NCBI RefSeq assembly: GCF_001039355.2
Contig: NW_019775761.1
Span: forward strand, 1-31,271
DNA: 31,271 nucleotides
Direction: 5' to 3'
Source of the DNA: Lingula anatina
Lineage: Eukaryota; Brachiopoda; Lingulata; Lingulida; Lingulidae
In this document: one piece after another, positions 19,961-31,271 of the stretch
Position numbering within the stretch: position 1 is the first letter of the stretch
Layout: each line of letters begins with the position of its first letter
Program-made: the position numbers and the translations under genes
The notes under the pieces: model-generated
What the model saw: the letters and a program-made list of their open reading frames with translations, nothing else
Told to the model about the DNA's origin: nothing
Database searches by the model: none

Positions 19961-20560
19961 AACAGTATGCATTCCGTAATGTAAGAACAATGTATCACGT
20001 TTCATTGATATAAAAGATGAAAAAATCAATCAATCAATCAATTCATAAGTTTTCTAACTTCGGTGAAAAATGACAAATTTACATCTCTATGTATTCCGAC
20101 CATCTGTGACTGTCACTTGTTCTTCCGAGTCCTCAGAAGGTCAAAGACAAAAGACAAATACCGTTGTAGACGTCTGCGCCTTGAACTAAGACAAAACCGG
20201 TTTGTTAAAAATCTCCTAAACTCAGTTCCAGATATGTGTACGTGACACACAATATGAACCTACTGCGCATGCATCTTTATCAAGGGTCCCAAGGCATTTT
20301 AATATTTCTACACCTGCTGGCGTTTTGCTTAGATCTGATGTTTTTTTCGCTAACTGTTTGGTAAGGTTCCACTTATTGGTACATCAGCACCCCTTCCTTT
20401 TCTATTATATATTTGTTGATTTTTCACGCAACCTTTTTTCCATGGCAAAGTGCCTCTAAATTACTCAATAGAACTGATGCTATTCCAGTGCAATGTTCTT
20501 TACGATCTGACGCCCTGAAACCTGGCGTTTCAACGCCCTTTGGAGGCTACGATGGAAATT
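19961..20560. other. Gene-free stretch
   Basis: It includes a short atca run (20025-20043) and otherwise unique AT-rich sequence. Nothing else is recognised. Confidence 0.55.
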
Positions 20561-20774
20561 TAAGGCCGCATTTACATCTAAGGTTGATCCGTGGACTAAC
20601 AGATCTGCGGATCAAATATGGCCGATCCACTTGAAAGCTTGTCGCATAAGCCCCTAATAGACACTGTATAGATTCCCCGTCGGGATTATGCGGCAGGCTT
20701 TCAAGTGGGTCGGCCATTTTTGATCCACGGGTTTGTTAGTCCGCGGATCAACTTCGATTGTGAATATGGCCTTA
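20561..20774. mobile_element. MITE-like inverted repeat with possible TA target site
   Basis: The left end taaggcc (20561) and right end ggcctta (20774) begin arms of about 90 bp: gttgatccgtggactaacag, then gcggatcaaatatggccgat and cacttgaaagc on the left each have an inverted match on the right. The outermost TA on both sides would fit a TA target duplication, but TA is its own complement, so this is weak. It is non-coding, with a loop around 20655-20680. Confidence 0.85.
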
Positions 20775-21543
20775 GACTAAAACAATGTGCCATATATATT
20801 TTACTGGTAATTATATTCAAAATCAGTTCATTGTAAAACCAAAAAAAAATGTCCTTTAGCATTTGAGAAAAACAAAAAAATGTAAAATGGTGAATAATGT
20901 GATTCAAGACAATAGCGAAAAATTGTGACACGATGGATTTCTTCTGCAAACGAGTTTCCAACGGAGAATACAGGTTAGGACCATCGCTCTAATCAGCAAG
21001 GCAAAGCGTATCGATTTCCTCCAAGGACGCGTTTCCCAGCACATCTAGCCACATAAAAAACGTGGTCTTCTATACTCTGTGAGATACCACTTTGTCTACT
21101 AATCTTAAAAGACATTTGGATAAAAGCGATACCCCTAGTATATAAGGGGCTTGTTAAACATGTGTTTCTTTGTAAGCGGAAACCATAAGCTTGGCGCACA
21201 TAGCCGATGGAAACATCGGGGAACTGATCGTGACATCTGTTTGGAGAAATGTCAGACTTCAAGTGGAAAATAAAATCGATACATGGATTTCCCCCTCTGG
21301 ATGTTTGGTTTTTAGCTCCGGGTGAGAGTTACAAAGCTTTTTTCAATTAAGGAAAACCTCTTCTGAAATCTCAGTCCGCGAGTGATTATGTTTTCTCTAG
21401 GCGATACGAGTCAAAAGTTTTAATTTGATCGTTTCTGATTTACAGAGTACGTAAACCGCCATATACAAAGGTTTTAATCTTAATTTTTATTTTGGTTTAA
21501 CAAAATAAATGTAATTGTATCATTTTTTTTTTTTTTTTTTTTT
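20775..21543. other. Gene-free stretch up to assembly gap
   Basis: AT-rich sequence ending in 21 consecutive T (21523-21543) at the gap edge. No exon is recognised. Confidence 0.6.
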
Positions 21544-22013
21544 NNNNNNNNNNNNNNNNNNNNNNNNNNNNNNNNNNNNNNNNNNNNNNNNNNNNNNNNN
21601 NNNNNNNNNNNNNNNNNNNNNNNNNNNNNNNNNNNNNNNNNNNNNNNNNNNNNNNNNNNNNNNNNNNNNNNNNNNNNNNNNNNNNNNNNNNNNNNNNNNN
21701 NNNNNNNNNNNNNNNNNNNNNNNNNNNNNNNNNNNNNNNNNNNNNNNNNNNNNNNNNNNNNNNNNNNNNNNNNNNNNNNNNNNNNNNNNNNNNNNNNNNN
21801 NNNNNNNNNNNNNNNNNNNNNNNNNNNNNNNNNNNNNNNNNNNNNNNNNNNNNNNNNNNNNNNNNNNNNNNNNNNNNNNNNNNNNNNNNNNNNNNNNNNN
21901 NNNNNNNNNNNNNNNNNNNNNNNNNNNNNNNNNNNNNNNNNNNNNNNNNNNNNNNNNNNNNNNNNNNNNNNNNNNNNNNNNNNNNNNNNNNNNNNNNNNN
22001 NNNNNNNNNNNNN
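21544..22013. other. Assembly gap (N run)
   Basis: 470 N, flanked by 21 T on the left and 13 T on the right. Reading frames that span it are meaningless. The true length and content are unknown. Confidence 1.
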
Positions 22014-22026
22014 TTTTTTTTTTTTT

Positions 22027-22250
22027 GGTTATGATCATTGGATTCATTAAAGCGTCTTTTCAATAGATATACTTGTCATGCTTGTATGCATGTGGAATAT
22101 AAACAGCGGAATAGATCCTCATTATTGTGTTATTATCTCGGTTTTGATCATGAAAATTATTTTAAAAAACTAGAGGACTTACCGTCTTTTAAATAGACAC
22201 GCTTCTCATGCTTGTATGCATGTGGAATAAACACAGCGAATTAGATCCTC
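22027..22250. repeat. Two-copy direct repeat beside the gap
   Basis: catgcttgtatgcatgtgga appears at about 22078 and 22208, within longer matches from cgtctttt(c/a)aatagat to agatcctc; the copies are 130 bp apart. ggtt(a/t)tgatcat also occurs upstream of each copy (22027, 22140) at a spacing of about 112 bp, so one unit carries an insertion of about 18 bp. The array may continue into the gap. Confidence 0.8.
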
Positions 22251-22479
22251 CTAAAAGGCGTGATATTGACCTAGGTGAATTAGGACATTATATAAAATCT
22301 TTTACGAGGACATCTATTTTACAACTGCCTTAATTCCATTGTTGGGTAAATTGCACCAGCGCTATTTGATGACAGTTTCCTGGAATTTATTTGTAAATTA
22401 AGATTAAACACAAACAGCAATGCTTCGTTACGATAAACTAAAAGTTCAAACCGCCTAGCCACTAATTCAATAACAATAA
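22251..22479. other. Gene-free stretch
   Basis: AT-rich, nothing recognised. Confidence 0.5.
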
Positions 22480-22990
22480 CTTAATATTCCAAATGCAAAT
22501 ATTGGTTAGCATTGAAATGACATCGATGTTTATTGCATATAGAAGTTATTTGAAAGAAAAGCGAGGCACTTAATTTTTATATCATTAAATCATAAATTTC
22601 CAAGGCCGACTGGAAACCACAAAATGGTGCAGCTATCATCGATTAATAAACCACCGCACGCCACGTTTAATTCTGCTTCCATTCGTCATGTATCAAATAA
22701 GTGGCGAGTAGACACCAATACTCAATACTTGCGAAATAACACAACTTAGTAGATTGATCATACGAACCATAACTAACTCGATTTTCGGGCCAAGGGGACC
22801 AAAAAATAATAACGAGGCATATACTGATAGTTGGCGTGGATCGAAGCAAGATATTTCTCGGCCGGAGCTGCAGTGCGTGGCTTATGGCCGTCTCTGGCAA
22901 TAGTAATTAAACGGATCAATGACAGTAATTTTGCACCATAAATTCGCCATGAGACGGTGATCAGAGAACACTGGGGTATTGGTTTGAAAA
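22480..22990. promoter_or_regulatory. Possible cis-regulatory stretch 2
   Basis: A non-coding stretch with many homeodomain-like sites: cttaattttt, tcattaaatcataaa, atcgattaataaa (22638), tagtaattaaac (22902), and a tgacag motif (TALE-type) next to atcaa at 22915-22925. This is motif-based inference only. Confidence 0.25.
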
Positions 22991-23639
22991 ATCAACAACG
23001 TTCTGGTAGGTAACCTATCTCATGGCCTTAACATTAGTATACTCACCGGTTCAAGGCTAAATTTTTATGTCACTGGTAGGTGCGGCGTTATACGCTGGGG
23101 TAAAAAAATCAGTCTCGGTTTTTCAACCATTCTTTGCAAAAACGACTTGAGATTAAGCATGTACATTCTGTCACCCCCCCCCCCCTTTATCCGTCTTTGC
23201 CATTTCATCATACTACCACTTATGCACCTGGCGTTTTAATAGTAGCAGCGAAGATAAGTGGAATGGCTAGGTTTACGAACATACAGAATCCATTCAATCT
23301 AATTAGAACCACATAAAAGCGATCACCATTTCTGTCGCTTAAACCAAGTTATTATATTTAAAGCAGGTCCATTACTAGGAAGTCTGGGAAAAACGATTAC
23401 TCTGCCAGGGTATCCAATCGCAATTGCAGAGATTGGGTTCCCTGGGAGCGTGTAAACAGTCACGCCTTATAGTATATGCGACCGATTGTATTTTAACTTC
23501 ACTTCCTTGAAATAAATGAAAAGGAAACATGAAAATATGTCAAAAAACGTTCAAACGAAGATAAAAAATGGTGTCTTTATGATCGGTGCCTGACTGGACG
23601 TTTTCAGCACGCATTCTAATATATTAATTGACGCTCACT
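22991..23639. other. Gene-free stretch with C12 run
   Basis: It contains a run of 12 C near 23175-23187 and nothing else that I recognise. Confidence 0.55.
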
Positions 23640-24070
23640 TACATCGGGCCTACAAACCGGAAAACCGTCGTGATCGACGCTGATTGAATATCCACAGGCG
23701 TTCTATCGATACTGGCAAGTCTATTGCGTAACTGCCTTGTCCAATATTCGTCTGTATGGGGAATGAATTACTATCTTAATGTCGGATCAGCATTTAACGC
23801 CTTTATTTCCGTGTTCATAAAGTTCACGGGTGATGAAAATGAATGCAACAGACGGCGCTTAATGCGAGCTTTCAACTGAACGCGTGGTGAAGTGCTGGCG
23901 AATTTCTCTTGCAGTACAGATGGAAGTATCAGTTCAGATGTAATTTGGTAACGCTGGATAAAAGAGATTACACGGTATTGCCTCCAAATTGATACTTTTC
24001 CTAATCGTTATCCATGTGCTTTTGCGGGCAAATTTGTAAAAGCATTTTTCCCACCAATCACTGAGTGCAG
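23640..24070. promoter_or_regulatory. Possible cis-regulatory stretch 3
   Basis: Balanced-composition non-coding sequence, unlike its AT-rich neighbours, with no long open frame and no repeat structure. It looks like complex unique sequence of the kind seen in conserved non-coding elements. Weak inference. Confidence 0.18.
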
Positions 24071-27000
24071 GTACAAAGAATACATGCAACATGCTCTCTG
24101 CCTTTATACACCGAAATGAATTTTTCCTAGAAAATTCTAAAAATTATCTTTTACTCGCCTTGATATATCTCACTCTTCCAAATACACCCAAGTTCCATTT
24201 TTTTACTCACTCTCGTAATGTAGGCGAGAACAGGTGCACGTTATTTTCCTAAGGGTATTGGGTTAAGTACATGTATACCTTGTAGTTTAAACTAAAGGAA
24301 AAAATGTTGCAATTTCTAAGAAAATGCGTGTGTCGCTATTAAGTCTAAGGTGCATTGCATGTTTTAAATGTCAGCTTCCAACTGATGCATTCAGTAAATT
24401 CACACGGCAGTTGCTGCCGCAGGATAGACGGAAGTACAACTTCAAAGCTAATAAACTGCTCCAAGGATATTGCATTTGACTGTCTAATCCACATATGATT
24501 ATTCGCATCAGGGCGGTGGATGCAAAGCCGGAGAGAAAAAATGTCCCTGATACCCTGAATCCGCCAGGGCTCTGTGCGAGGTATTGAAGTCTACCTGGGT
24601 ACCTGCATATGACAAATGGCGGCAAGGAACCAGAACTAATTAGCCTTGGTTGATGGAAGCGATACGCCTGATGGATTCCGACGGGGAAATTCCGTAACTG
24701 CCACCTCTCATACTCGTTACTTTGAGATTGATCCATTTTCGAAATGTCAGCCCCTCTTAAGATTCATGTAACAGACTAATGTGCTCGTATTACGCAAACA
24801 TTCAATCCTATATGCCAAGGTCTTTAATGCAAGTGTAATCCAATATTATCGAGTAAATTAACATTAATACAATTTTGCCTATCAAAATGTGCATAACCGC
24901 ACGGGGTTACGTAGCCAATACTGTTATTTATTTGTCTGTTTGCAAAACACTTGTAACGTGTAATGGAGTATTCTGCTCCCGGTTGCTAGTGATACATTTT
25001 TACTGCTATACAGGTGTAGCCTGTTCATGTACACTATATACACGCGTTAAGACTGGTAAAAATATTTGAATATCTCTTCAAGTATAGACACGGGAACCAA
25101 CCATTTCAAAGTTTTGAAAATGTATATATGATCTCTGAAACTAACGGCTTAATAATTTATTTGCGGGCAACAACTGGATCATTACCGCTGATACTGTTCC
25201 AGGCAGGTTTTATCACCTTAAATAAATAAACAAATAGCTGCAACTATACGAAACCCGATCGTGTAACCTACCAGTATTTACCACAATTCTCAATGTTACA
25301 CTACTTTAATTATGACTTTTCTCAGAGTTTTCAATTTAGACACTATAACTGAATCATGCCCCTGCCACCACTAGGGAATCTATCTCTTCTGTATTACCAT
25401 GCAATTATAAACGTTACATAAGTTACCCCTCTTGGGAAAGTAACCAAACTAGCTATTCGTAGGTCCTACATCGAGTTGGAAGACAACGCTCAATGCCAGA
25501 CATTGAACTTTTCTAAATTAACAAAACTGACTTCGATTACTGCAATCACCAGAATATCTAACATTCGATATTCAGTCAACCGGTACCTTTGAGTTTCTGA
25601 GAACTTAGTTTAGTGTTTATGTATCAGTAACGTTTCCGTGCTGAGATCATGTACGCGTGAGTAATGACTGTGTATGTACAAATTGTCGTAGAACCTATGT
25701 TCTACAAGGAAGGCTATTGTCATTAATTAACAAAGCTACATATTTATCAATAAATAATTTGAATTGGAGCGTTGGTTGAGGCGGGAGTTGATTGGAAAGT
25801 ATAATCACGATTTTTCAAGGTTTTCGAAAATAAATGACGTATATCTGTTGATAAATGGATGGGTGTATGGTTCCAAGTCCTGAATTGGCTAAAAGCCGTC
25901 TACCTTGCCGGAGTCCGCTAGGAACCGTAATCTGCTGCCCATTACTTTGTACAGGTAACATTCGTCCCATATACTAACCCCAATACTACGATTAACCCTA
26001 ACCTGTACTAATCATATGTGACCCCGGACATCCATTCCTGTCACACCGGGATTGGCAAAAAACGGCAAACTCTGCCTGCTTCGACTTCATCCCAGCCACT
26101 GAAGTCAATATGGAGAGGAAACGATGGCGTTTCGGGGGCAATTTTTGTCGGATGAATTGAAACCAAGGCCATACCTAGTTCCGTTGAATTCAGGGCCGTT
26201 TTAAGACTAATCAAAATTTTCAGGAAATTCGAGCAAAACAGATTCCAATTTGTATATTTCGACCTTTGCGGTAAACCTTCAGCGGAATGACTCGGGCTAT
26301 GGGATATGCCCTTCCCAGGTTATTCCTTTCGTTGAATTATTTTTTAATCGTTCATCTTTTGGAGCTGGTACAAAATGGTTATATTAACTGACTTAATGGT
26401 ACGATGGGGTTCATGCATCGTCAATTTCAAATTCCTTACTTGCACTCTAATAAAGTTCGACAATTGATGAAATTTGTTTCTGAAGCTTAATATGTACTGT
26501 CAGCTACTAGTCCGGGGCAAGATCCATAGAGCAGTTGAATTTAGTATCCGTGTTTAATTGCGTTGTGGTGATGACTGCAGCACAGTACTTCATGTGTTTT
26601 GAAACGATAATGACAAACATCTACCAAGTGCTGATGGCATCATTTCACTATGAGAACTGTAGAATTATACTATGGTAAAAAAAAACTTGTACTTGTCAGT
26701 GCAGAGGCCAGTATGGAATAACAAGAGCTGAGCAGAAATGCCTTATTTGACAGCACATACACTTGTGTATCTTTTTCGCTTTAATATCAACCACCAGATA
26801 GGATTTTTTTTATATTTCTAAACCTAAATTAATAAGAAGAAATGTAACACCAAATACATCGCAATAGATCCCGCAGGACAGGATGACTTTTACATCTACT
26901 CATTCGCTACTAAAACCCAGTTTTGTAAAATGAAAGGTGTATGGAATGATTTATAACAGTAATGAAAATATTCTGAAAGATAATCAATAACGACGCCAGT

Positions 27001-27227
27001 ATCTTTGATGTCCTAAGTAATGAAATATCTGCGGCAACAAGAGATAGGATTCCGATGGTCAATATATTGTTTCAGTCACTGGTTCTATTTAGGTAATTGA
27101 GAAGTCATAGCGCATGATGGATTTGACATTTCCATGTACATAATTGCGCCAAGAATGTTTTAGCCATTTTATCCCTCTTTTGATTGTTTAAAATGTATAC
27201 GGAAAATAGTATGGTATATAACCAGAG
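24071..27227. other. Gene-free stretch
   Basis: About 3.2 kb. The only long open frame (24371-24736, minus, 121 codons) has no recognisable domain and no KCNQ similarity. No repeats are apparent. Confidence 0.5.
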
Positions 27228-27259
27228 CTTGTGCGTACCTACCAACAGGTACGTACAAG
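27228..27259. repeat. 13-bp inverted repeat hairpin
   Basis: cttgtgcgtacct and aggtacgtacaag (one mismatch) are separated by six bases, about 30 bp before the CRE pair. Confidence 0.75.
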
Positions 27260-27287
27260 TTGTCACTTCGACCTGGATACGTCACAT

Positions 27288-27317
27288 TGACGTCATATTA
27301 CCATTACAATGACGTCA
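27288..27317. promoter_or_regulatory. Pair of consensus cAMP response elements
   Basis: The palindrome TGACGTCA occurs at 27288-27295 and 27310-27317, centres 22 bp apart (about two helical turns), each followed by T. A half-site (acgtca) lies at 27279-27284. TGACGTCA is the canonical binding site of CREB/ATF bZIP factors. The match is certain, the function inferred. Confidence 0.5.
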
Positions 27318-28909
27318 TGATTCAGATATTTATGGTTTATGTCTCCGGGTGGCCACTACATATATACTTCACTGAAATATGTTCTTGGATATTCTTTAGT
27401 ACAGCTAATACGCATGGAAATACCCCGGATGTGTAATTAGTCACCGTACTTTTATGTAGCAATTCGGTTTCAGAAGCAAAGGACCATAGGTCGGCACGCT
27501 TGGGTATTGAGTTCAACAAAGGTCCTTGCGATTATCGACCGGGTATCGATCACGATGATGTGATATGGCGGCACGGTCAGGCCGGTCAAATGTTTCTGGC
27601 CCACTGGGACTAAATCAATCTCATAACTGAGACATGAATACATAGATGTGCAATTGGTACGCCTCTTTTCAAGTAGTGGAATGTTTTTTTAAAACATATT
27701 TTTTAGTTCATGAGAATTATATAATAGTATATATGTACGTATGAAGATGGCAAATCGCTTTAAGCATTAAATGCTCATCTTAAGAGAACCAAACCATATA
27801 ACCGATTGACTAATACATATCTATTGATGATGGACACAAGAAAAAGAGTTTCATAATGATAAATAAAAAGGATTTTAAGAATTAGTACATTACAGGGGAG
27901 GTAATAGGGGGTGGCATAGCAGATGGCAGCTGCGGGACGGAGTAGGCAGGGTGGAACCTGAGGGCAGTCGAGTGGCTAGATCAAAGTGGATTGGTTCAGG
28001 ATAATATGTTAGTAAGGGCAACGGTCTGAGGACAGACAACCCCATACGGATACCTAAACCAATTAACTTGTTTTGAGCTATTGATTATAGCGGCTTGGCC
28101 TCATGTTAAAGTCAATCTGGTTAAAGGGAAGTTTGGCGTTCATTTCTTTCATCAGAGAGACTTTCAATAAACAGTGCCGTTATCGGCTAAATTTTGAACA
28201 TCATACTTGAGTTTGTCCAATTCTTTTAATTTGTATGTCATATTATCTAAGTCGGTTTAGATCAAGGAGACACAAAATGACATTTCGTGGATGTTTATCC
28301 GCTTAAGCCTTCCCTATTTTTCCTATACACATGTATATCCTGTGCTTATACCTGACTAGTAATGCAAACCCCTTTTCAGGTCATAAAATTACAACCCACT
28401 CCAACAAATTATAGGTTAACTCAAAAAAATAATAAAAACCCGCACTTGAAACAGTTTCTCAACAAACCATCTGGAAAGGATAACTTGTTTAACTTCATTC
28501 TAGGCCACAGGAAAAAAATGTATCAAGGAAATATCTTACAGGCAGGTATATCATTCTGACATATGTACCACTTTATCAAATGTATCGGAATCTGGAAGTG
28601 GAAGTGTAGACGAGATTACAAACGCAAAGTTCAAGGAGAAACCGTTCCCAGGCCAAAGCGCGACTTCTGATTGGTTATTACCAATTTGCGGATATCAATG
28701 CAAAAATCTGAAATTGAACGATAAGCTTGTCTGATAAATACTTAACGACCGATACGATGCCTTTATCTACCTATCATCAAATGACAAATTGAGAAACATC
28801 CAATGCTCTTCCTGACCTTAGTTCACATACACAAAAAGAAATTTGAAAGCTGGGATTTAAACATCTTGTAGTAGTACTAAGAGAATTACAAAAAAAAACT
28901 ATCGCTTCA

Positions 28910-28961
<52 letters not shown>

Positions 28962-31271
28962 CAAAAATGATATGTATACGAATTTTTCTGCTAGCTTTCT
29001 ATGCTGTATATAAAAGGGGCAGTTAAGTAGGTCAGATAGCAGATTTTTACGACCAAAAATTGAAGAAAGGAGCAGTTTAAAGCTCTTTTATGGTTGATAG
29101 AATGATTTATTTAGTTTAACCTTTCGCAAGTCGACTTTATATAAGAAACTAATAGAAGAGGTTTACATGTGTTACTTGAAATCCGCGGTTGCTCGGTTTA
29201 TATGTGCCTTTCAGCAGACGGATGCTTCTGTGGACAAGTTACATGGAAGGGTAGAGTTTAATGTACCGCACCATTTTAAATGGGCCACAGGTAGGTAAAT
29301 TTAAAACAATAATAGACAATTCTACCACATGTTCACTTTGTAGGGCTCAGAAATTACCCAGCTTATAATCTGATTTCGCACGTAATACTGTTTTTTGGGA
29401 AAAGGAGAAGGGCGTGCTGTGAAAACTAAAGAACAGAGAAATAGCCGCTGCCCCCTTCCCATATCCGCCGTTACTTTTACATAGGAGAACGGGGAGGGTT
29501 AGATACACACCCTTGAAAGAAAGGGAATAAAATGGCATACGACACAAATAAAATGAAGACATATTTCAACTTCGGTCTTGGAATAGAAAGTAGGCCTATC
29601 GTGTAAATTAAAGGTAGAATCCAACAAAGATACTGAGGTACTTAATCAGCACTATTCAAAAACATGTGCCATCTGCTTCTAAGCAGCAAATGAACACTTC
29701 CAAGCCACTTATATTTTCATATCAGCCTTAACAGACGCGCAAAGGTCGTCTGACTACTATGGTTGATTTAGCAATAGTAGTAGCAATTTTCACAGCGATA
29801 AACCGACATAATCACTTAAGAAAAAAATACGAAAAAGATGCGCTTGAGTGCTCTGCGGTATATAGATATAGATACACAGCATTTTAACTTTGCGTGAAAT
29901 AACTCCGCAAATGCGAAAATGTCATCCAGACCCTTAAAGCTGATTAGCTGGACTATTAATTGAAGAAAAAAAAGCATCGCCTTCAGTGTCTTCAGATGTT
30001 AACACTTAAAGCTGTGCGCTTGATTGAAATACAGAATCGAGTTGCTTTAATTCTTTGACTGTGCCCCAACAAATTCTTTTGATTCCGTATCAAAGCTCGA
30101 CTCGAACACTCCACATCAGGAATAAAAGAATAAAACAGTTGTATAACAGAGTCGGGTATACATACAGCTATCAAATAATAAGCTGAACATTAAGCACTCG
30201 GTAAGACTGCATAATCGTAGAGCACTGGTTTGCCCTTTTAGCATCGTAAATAATAACTCAGTGGAAGCCTAAAGGTCATTTCAACTACTACAGATGATTT
30301 GTAGTAATAAGAAAAACGGTAACTTGGCAATTTAACGATTTGCCACACGTGGGGGGGCACAGGGTTCGCATGCTTGAAGACTGTATACGAATTATCTATA
30401 CATCATCGATTTATCTTAGTTTGGTTCAGGAGTACTTTTTTTTATTACTGGCAAGTTTCCTCTTGTTTAAGCGCCATTGTGAACGTGCATCCATGCACAG
30501 TTACATGTAACATATGCATTTCGACAAAAATACCGTTAACTGTGCAATATACATATTACATTAGGAAATGTTTATTTTGACCATCAGAACGCAAGGAAAC
30601 TACTGGGGATCATTTCCTTGTTTGATAGACCTCGATACATACCTAAATCTCACATGGCAAAGCACGCACATTATTTGAGTTTATATTTTACTTTGCATGA
30701 TTTTGATGGTAATACTAATATTGTACCCAACATTCAAATAGAAAAGCTACAAAATCAAAGAACTGGTATTCTTTTACGCAGAATGCACAACGGGAAAGCA
30801 TATGTATCCACCAAATGTTATAAATTAAATTTGGCGTTTTATGATCAATTTCAAAATGATATATATCAGACATGTAAATGAAAATATATATATTTCTGTG
30901 CATGTGCCCCAATCTAATCCAAACCTACTAAAACACTTGTCCCGTTTCGATTTCACACCCGGATGTGATTTAAAACAAATATACCGACTTTCTACGGCAT
31001 ACATTACCCTAAAGCCGAGGAAGATGTTCTCGCATGTTTGATAATGTCATAAATATACCATCTTTATTACATCTCAAGGTGAAGACACTCAGAAAGCATA
31101 CAGTAAGTTCCACGTGTTCGCCCTTCCCTTTTACATATCTGGGTATATTGCAGCAATTCGCATACTGAACGTCAATCGCAGTAATTTGTTTACCAGTTTT
31201 TTGTTCATTCTAAATTAATAATATTTGATGGCGTTGTCAATCTATAGAAAATTATACAAAAACATCCGATC
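27318..31271. other. Gene-free stretch to right edge
   Basis: About 4 kb without recognised exons. It contains the TTA microsatellite (28910-28959). The longest plus-strand frames (30618-30881, 87 codons) match no family I know. The missing KCNQ exon 1 was looked for here on the minus strand and not found. Confidence 0.5.
28910..28959. repeat. TTA microsatellite
   Basis: An uninterrupted (tta)n run of about 16 units. Confidence 0.97.

Noticed and set aside
21497-22066. Frames of 175-188 codons across the gap
   Set aside because: They are almost entirely unknown residues from N bases.
24371-24736. 121-codon open frame on the minus strand
   Set aside because: It is the longest frame outside the KCNQ exons and gap artefacts, but it has no recognisable domain or KCNQ N-terminal motif, no convincing splice context, and ordinary chance-like composition.
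29691-29720. Minus-strand string resembling A-W-K-C, considered as the missing pre-S1 exon
   Set aside because: An in-frame stop lies directly upstream, the following residues do not match S1, and no donor gives the required phase.
1-31271. Bacterial-type features: operons, CRISPR arrays, terminators, prophage
   Set aside because: Spliced animal gene, microsatellites and MITEs show nuclear eukaryotic DNA; no array of regularly spaced repeats is present.
1-31271. tRNA, rRNA or snRNA genes
   Set aside because: Checking for GGTTCGA-type B boxes and rRNA-like blocks by eye gave no candidate with a matching A box or clover-leaf arms.

Overview
The window is eukaryotic, intron-rich, AT-rich DNA. 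It contains CA/TG, GATA and TTA microsatellites, several short fold-back repeats and one assembly gap (N run, 21544-22013). The one gene I can recognise is a voltage-gated potassium channel of the KCNQ (Kv7) family, on the minus strand and closest to KCNQ1. Intron density, repeat content and the protein type suggest an invertebrate animal, perhaps a marine one such as a mollusc or an invertebrate deuterostome. The species cannot be fixed from the sequence.

Layout, in transcript order (right to left). Six coding exons lie between 8549 and 589: S1 (8549-8459), S2 to start of S3 (7281-7155), S3-S4 and S4-S5 linker (6472-6300), S5 and pore turret (3152-3027), selectivity filter and S6 (2301-2191), and the end of S6 plus cytoplasmic helix A with its IQ-type calmodulin site (773-589). 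All have good splice sites. The reading phase agrees at every internal junction, giving 813 nt of open coding sequence (271 codons counting the split one, plus 2 nt). The first exon (N-terminus, start of S1) and the later C-terminal exons (helices B, C, D) were not found. The first is expected to the right, beyond the window or in the gap; the others to the left.

The pore exon is boxed in by two unrelated fold-back (MITE-like) elements at 1905-2160 and 2330-2552, about 30 bases from each splice site. Next to the helix A exon are three copies of AGGTCA(A/G)GGTCA, a nuclear-receptor-like array.

The region 8550-31271 has no exon I can support. It is probably first-intron or upstream DNA of the channel gene. 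It holds a TTAA-flanked MITE (8802-9152) with a truncated inverted copy near 16.2-16.4 kb, a 440-bp nested fold-back (11404-11845), two more MITE-like inverted repeats (12418-12641, 20561-20774), tandem duplications, a CGTGA-rich degenerate repeat ending in poly-C, a pair of perfect cAMP-response-element palindromes (27288-27317), and stretches rich in homeodomain-type motifs that could be enhancers (inference only). No complete novel multi-gene system is visible. The most interesting points are changed residues at key gating and filter positions of the channel, and the repeat sandwich around its pore exon.
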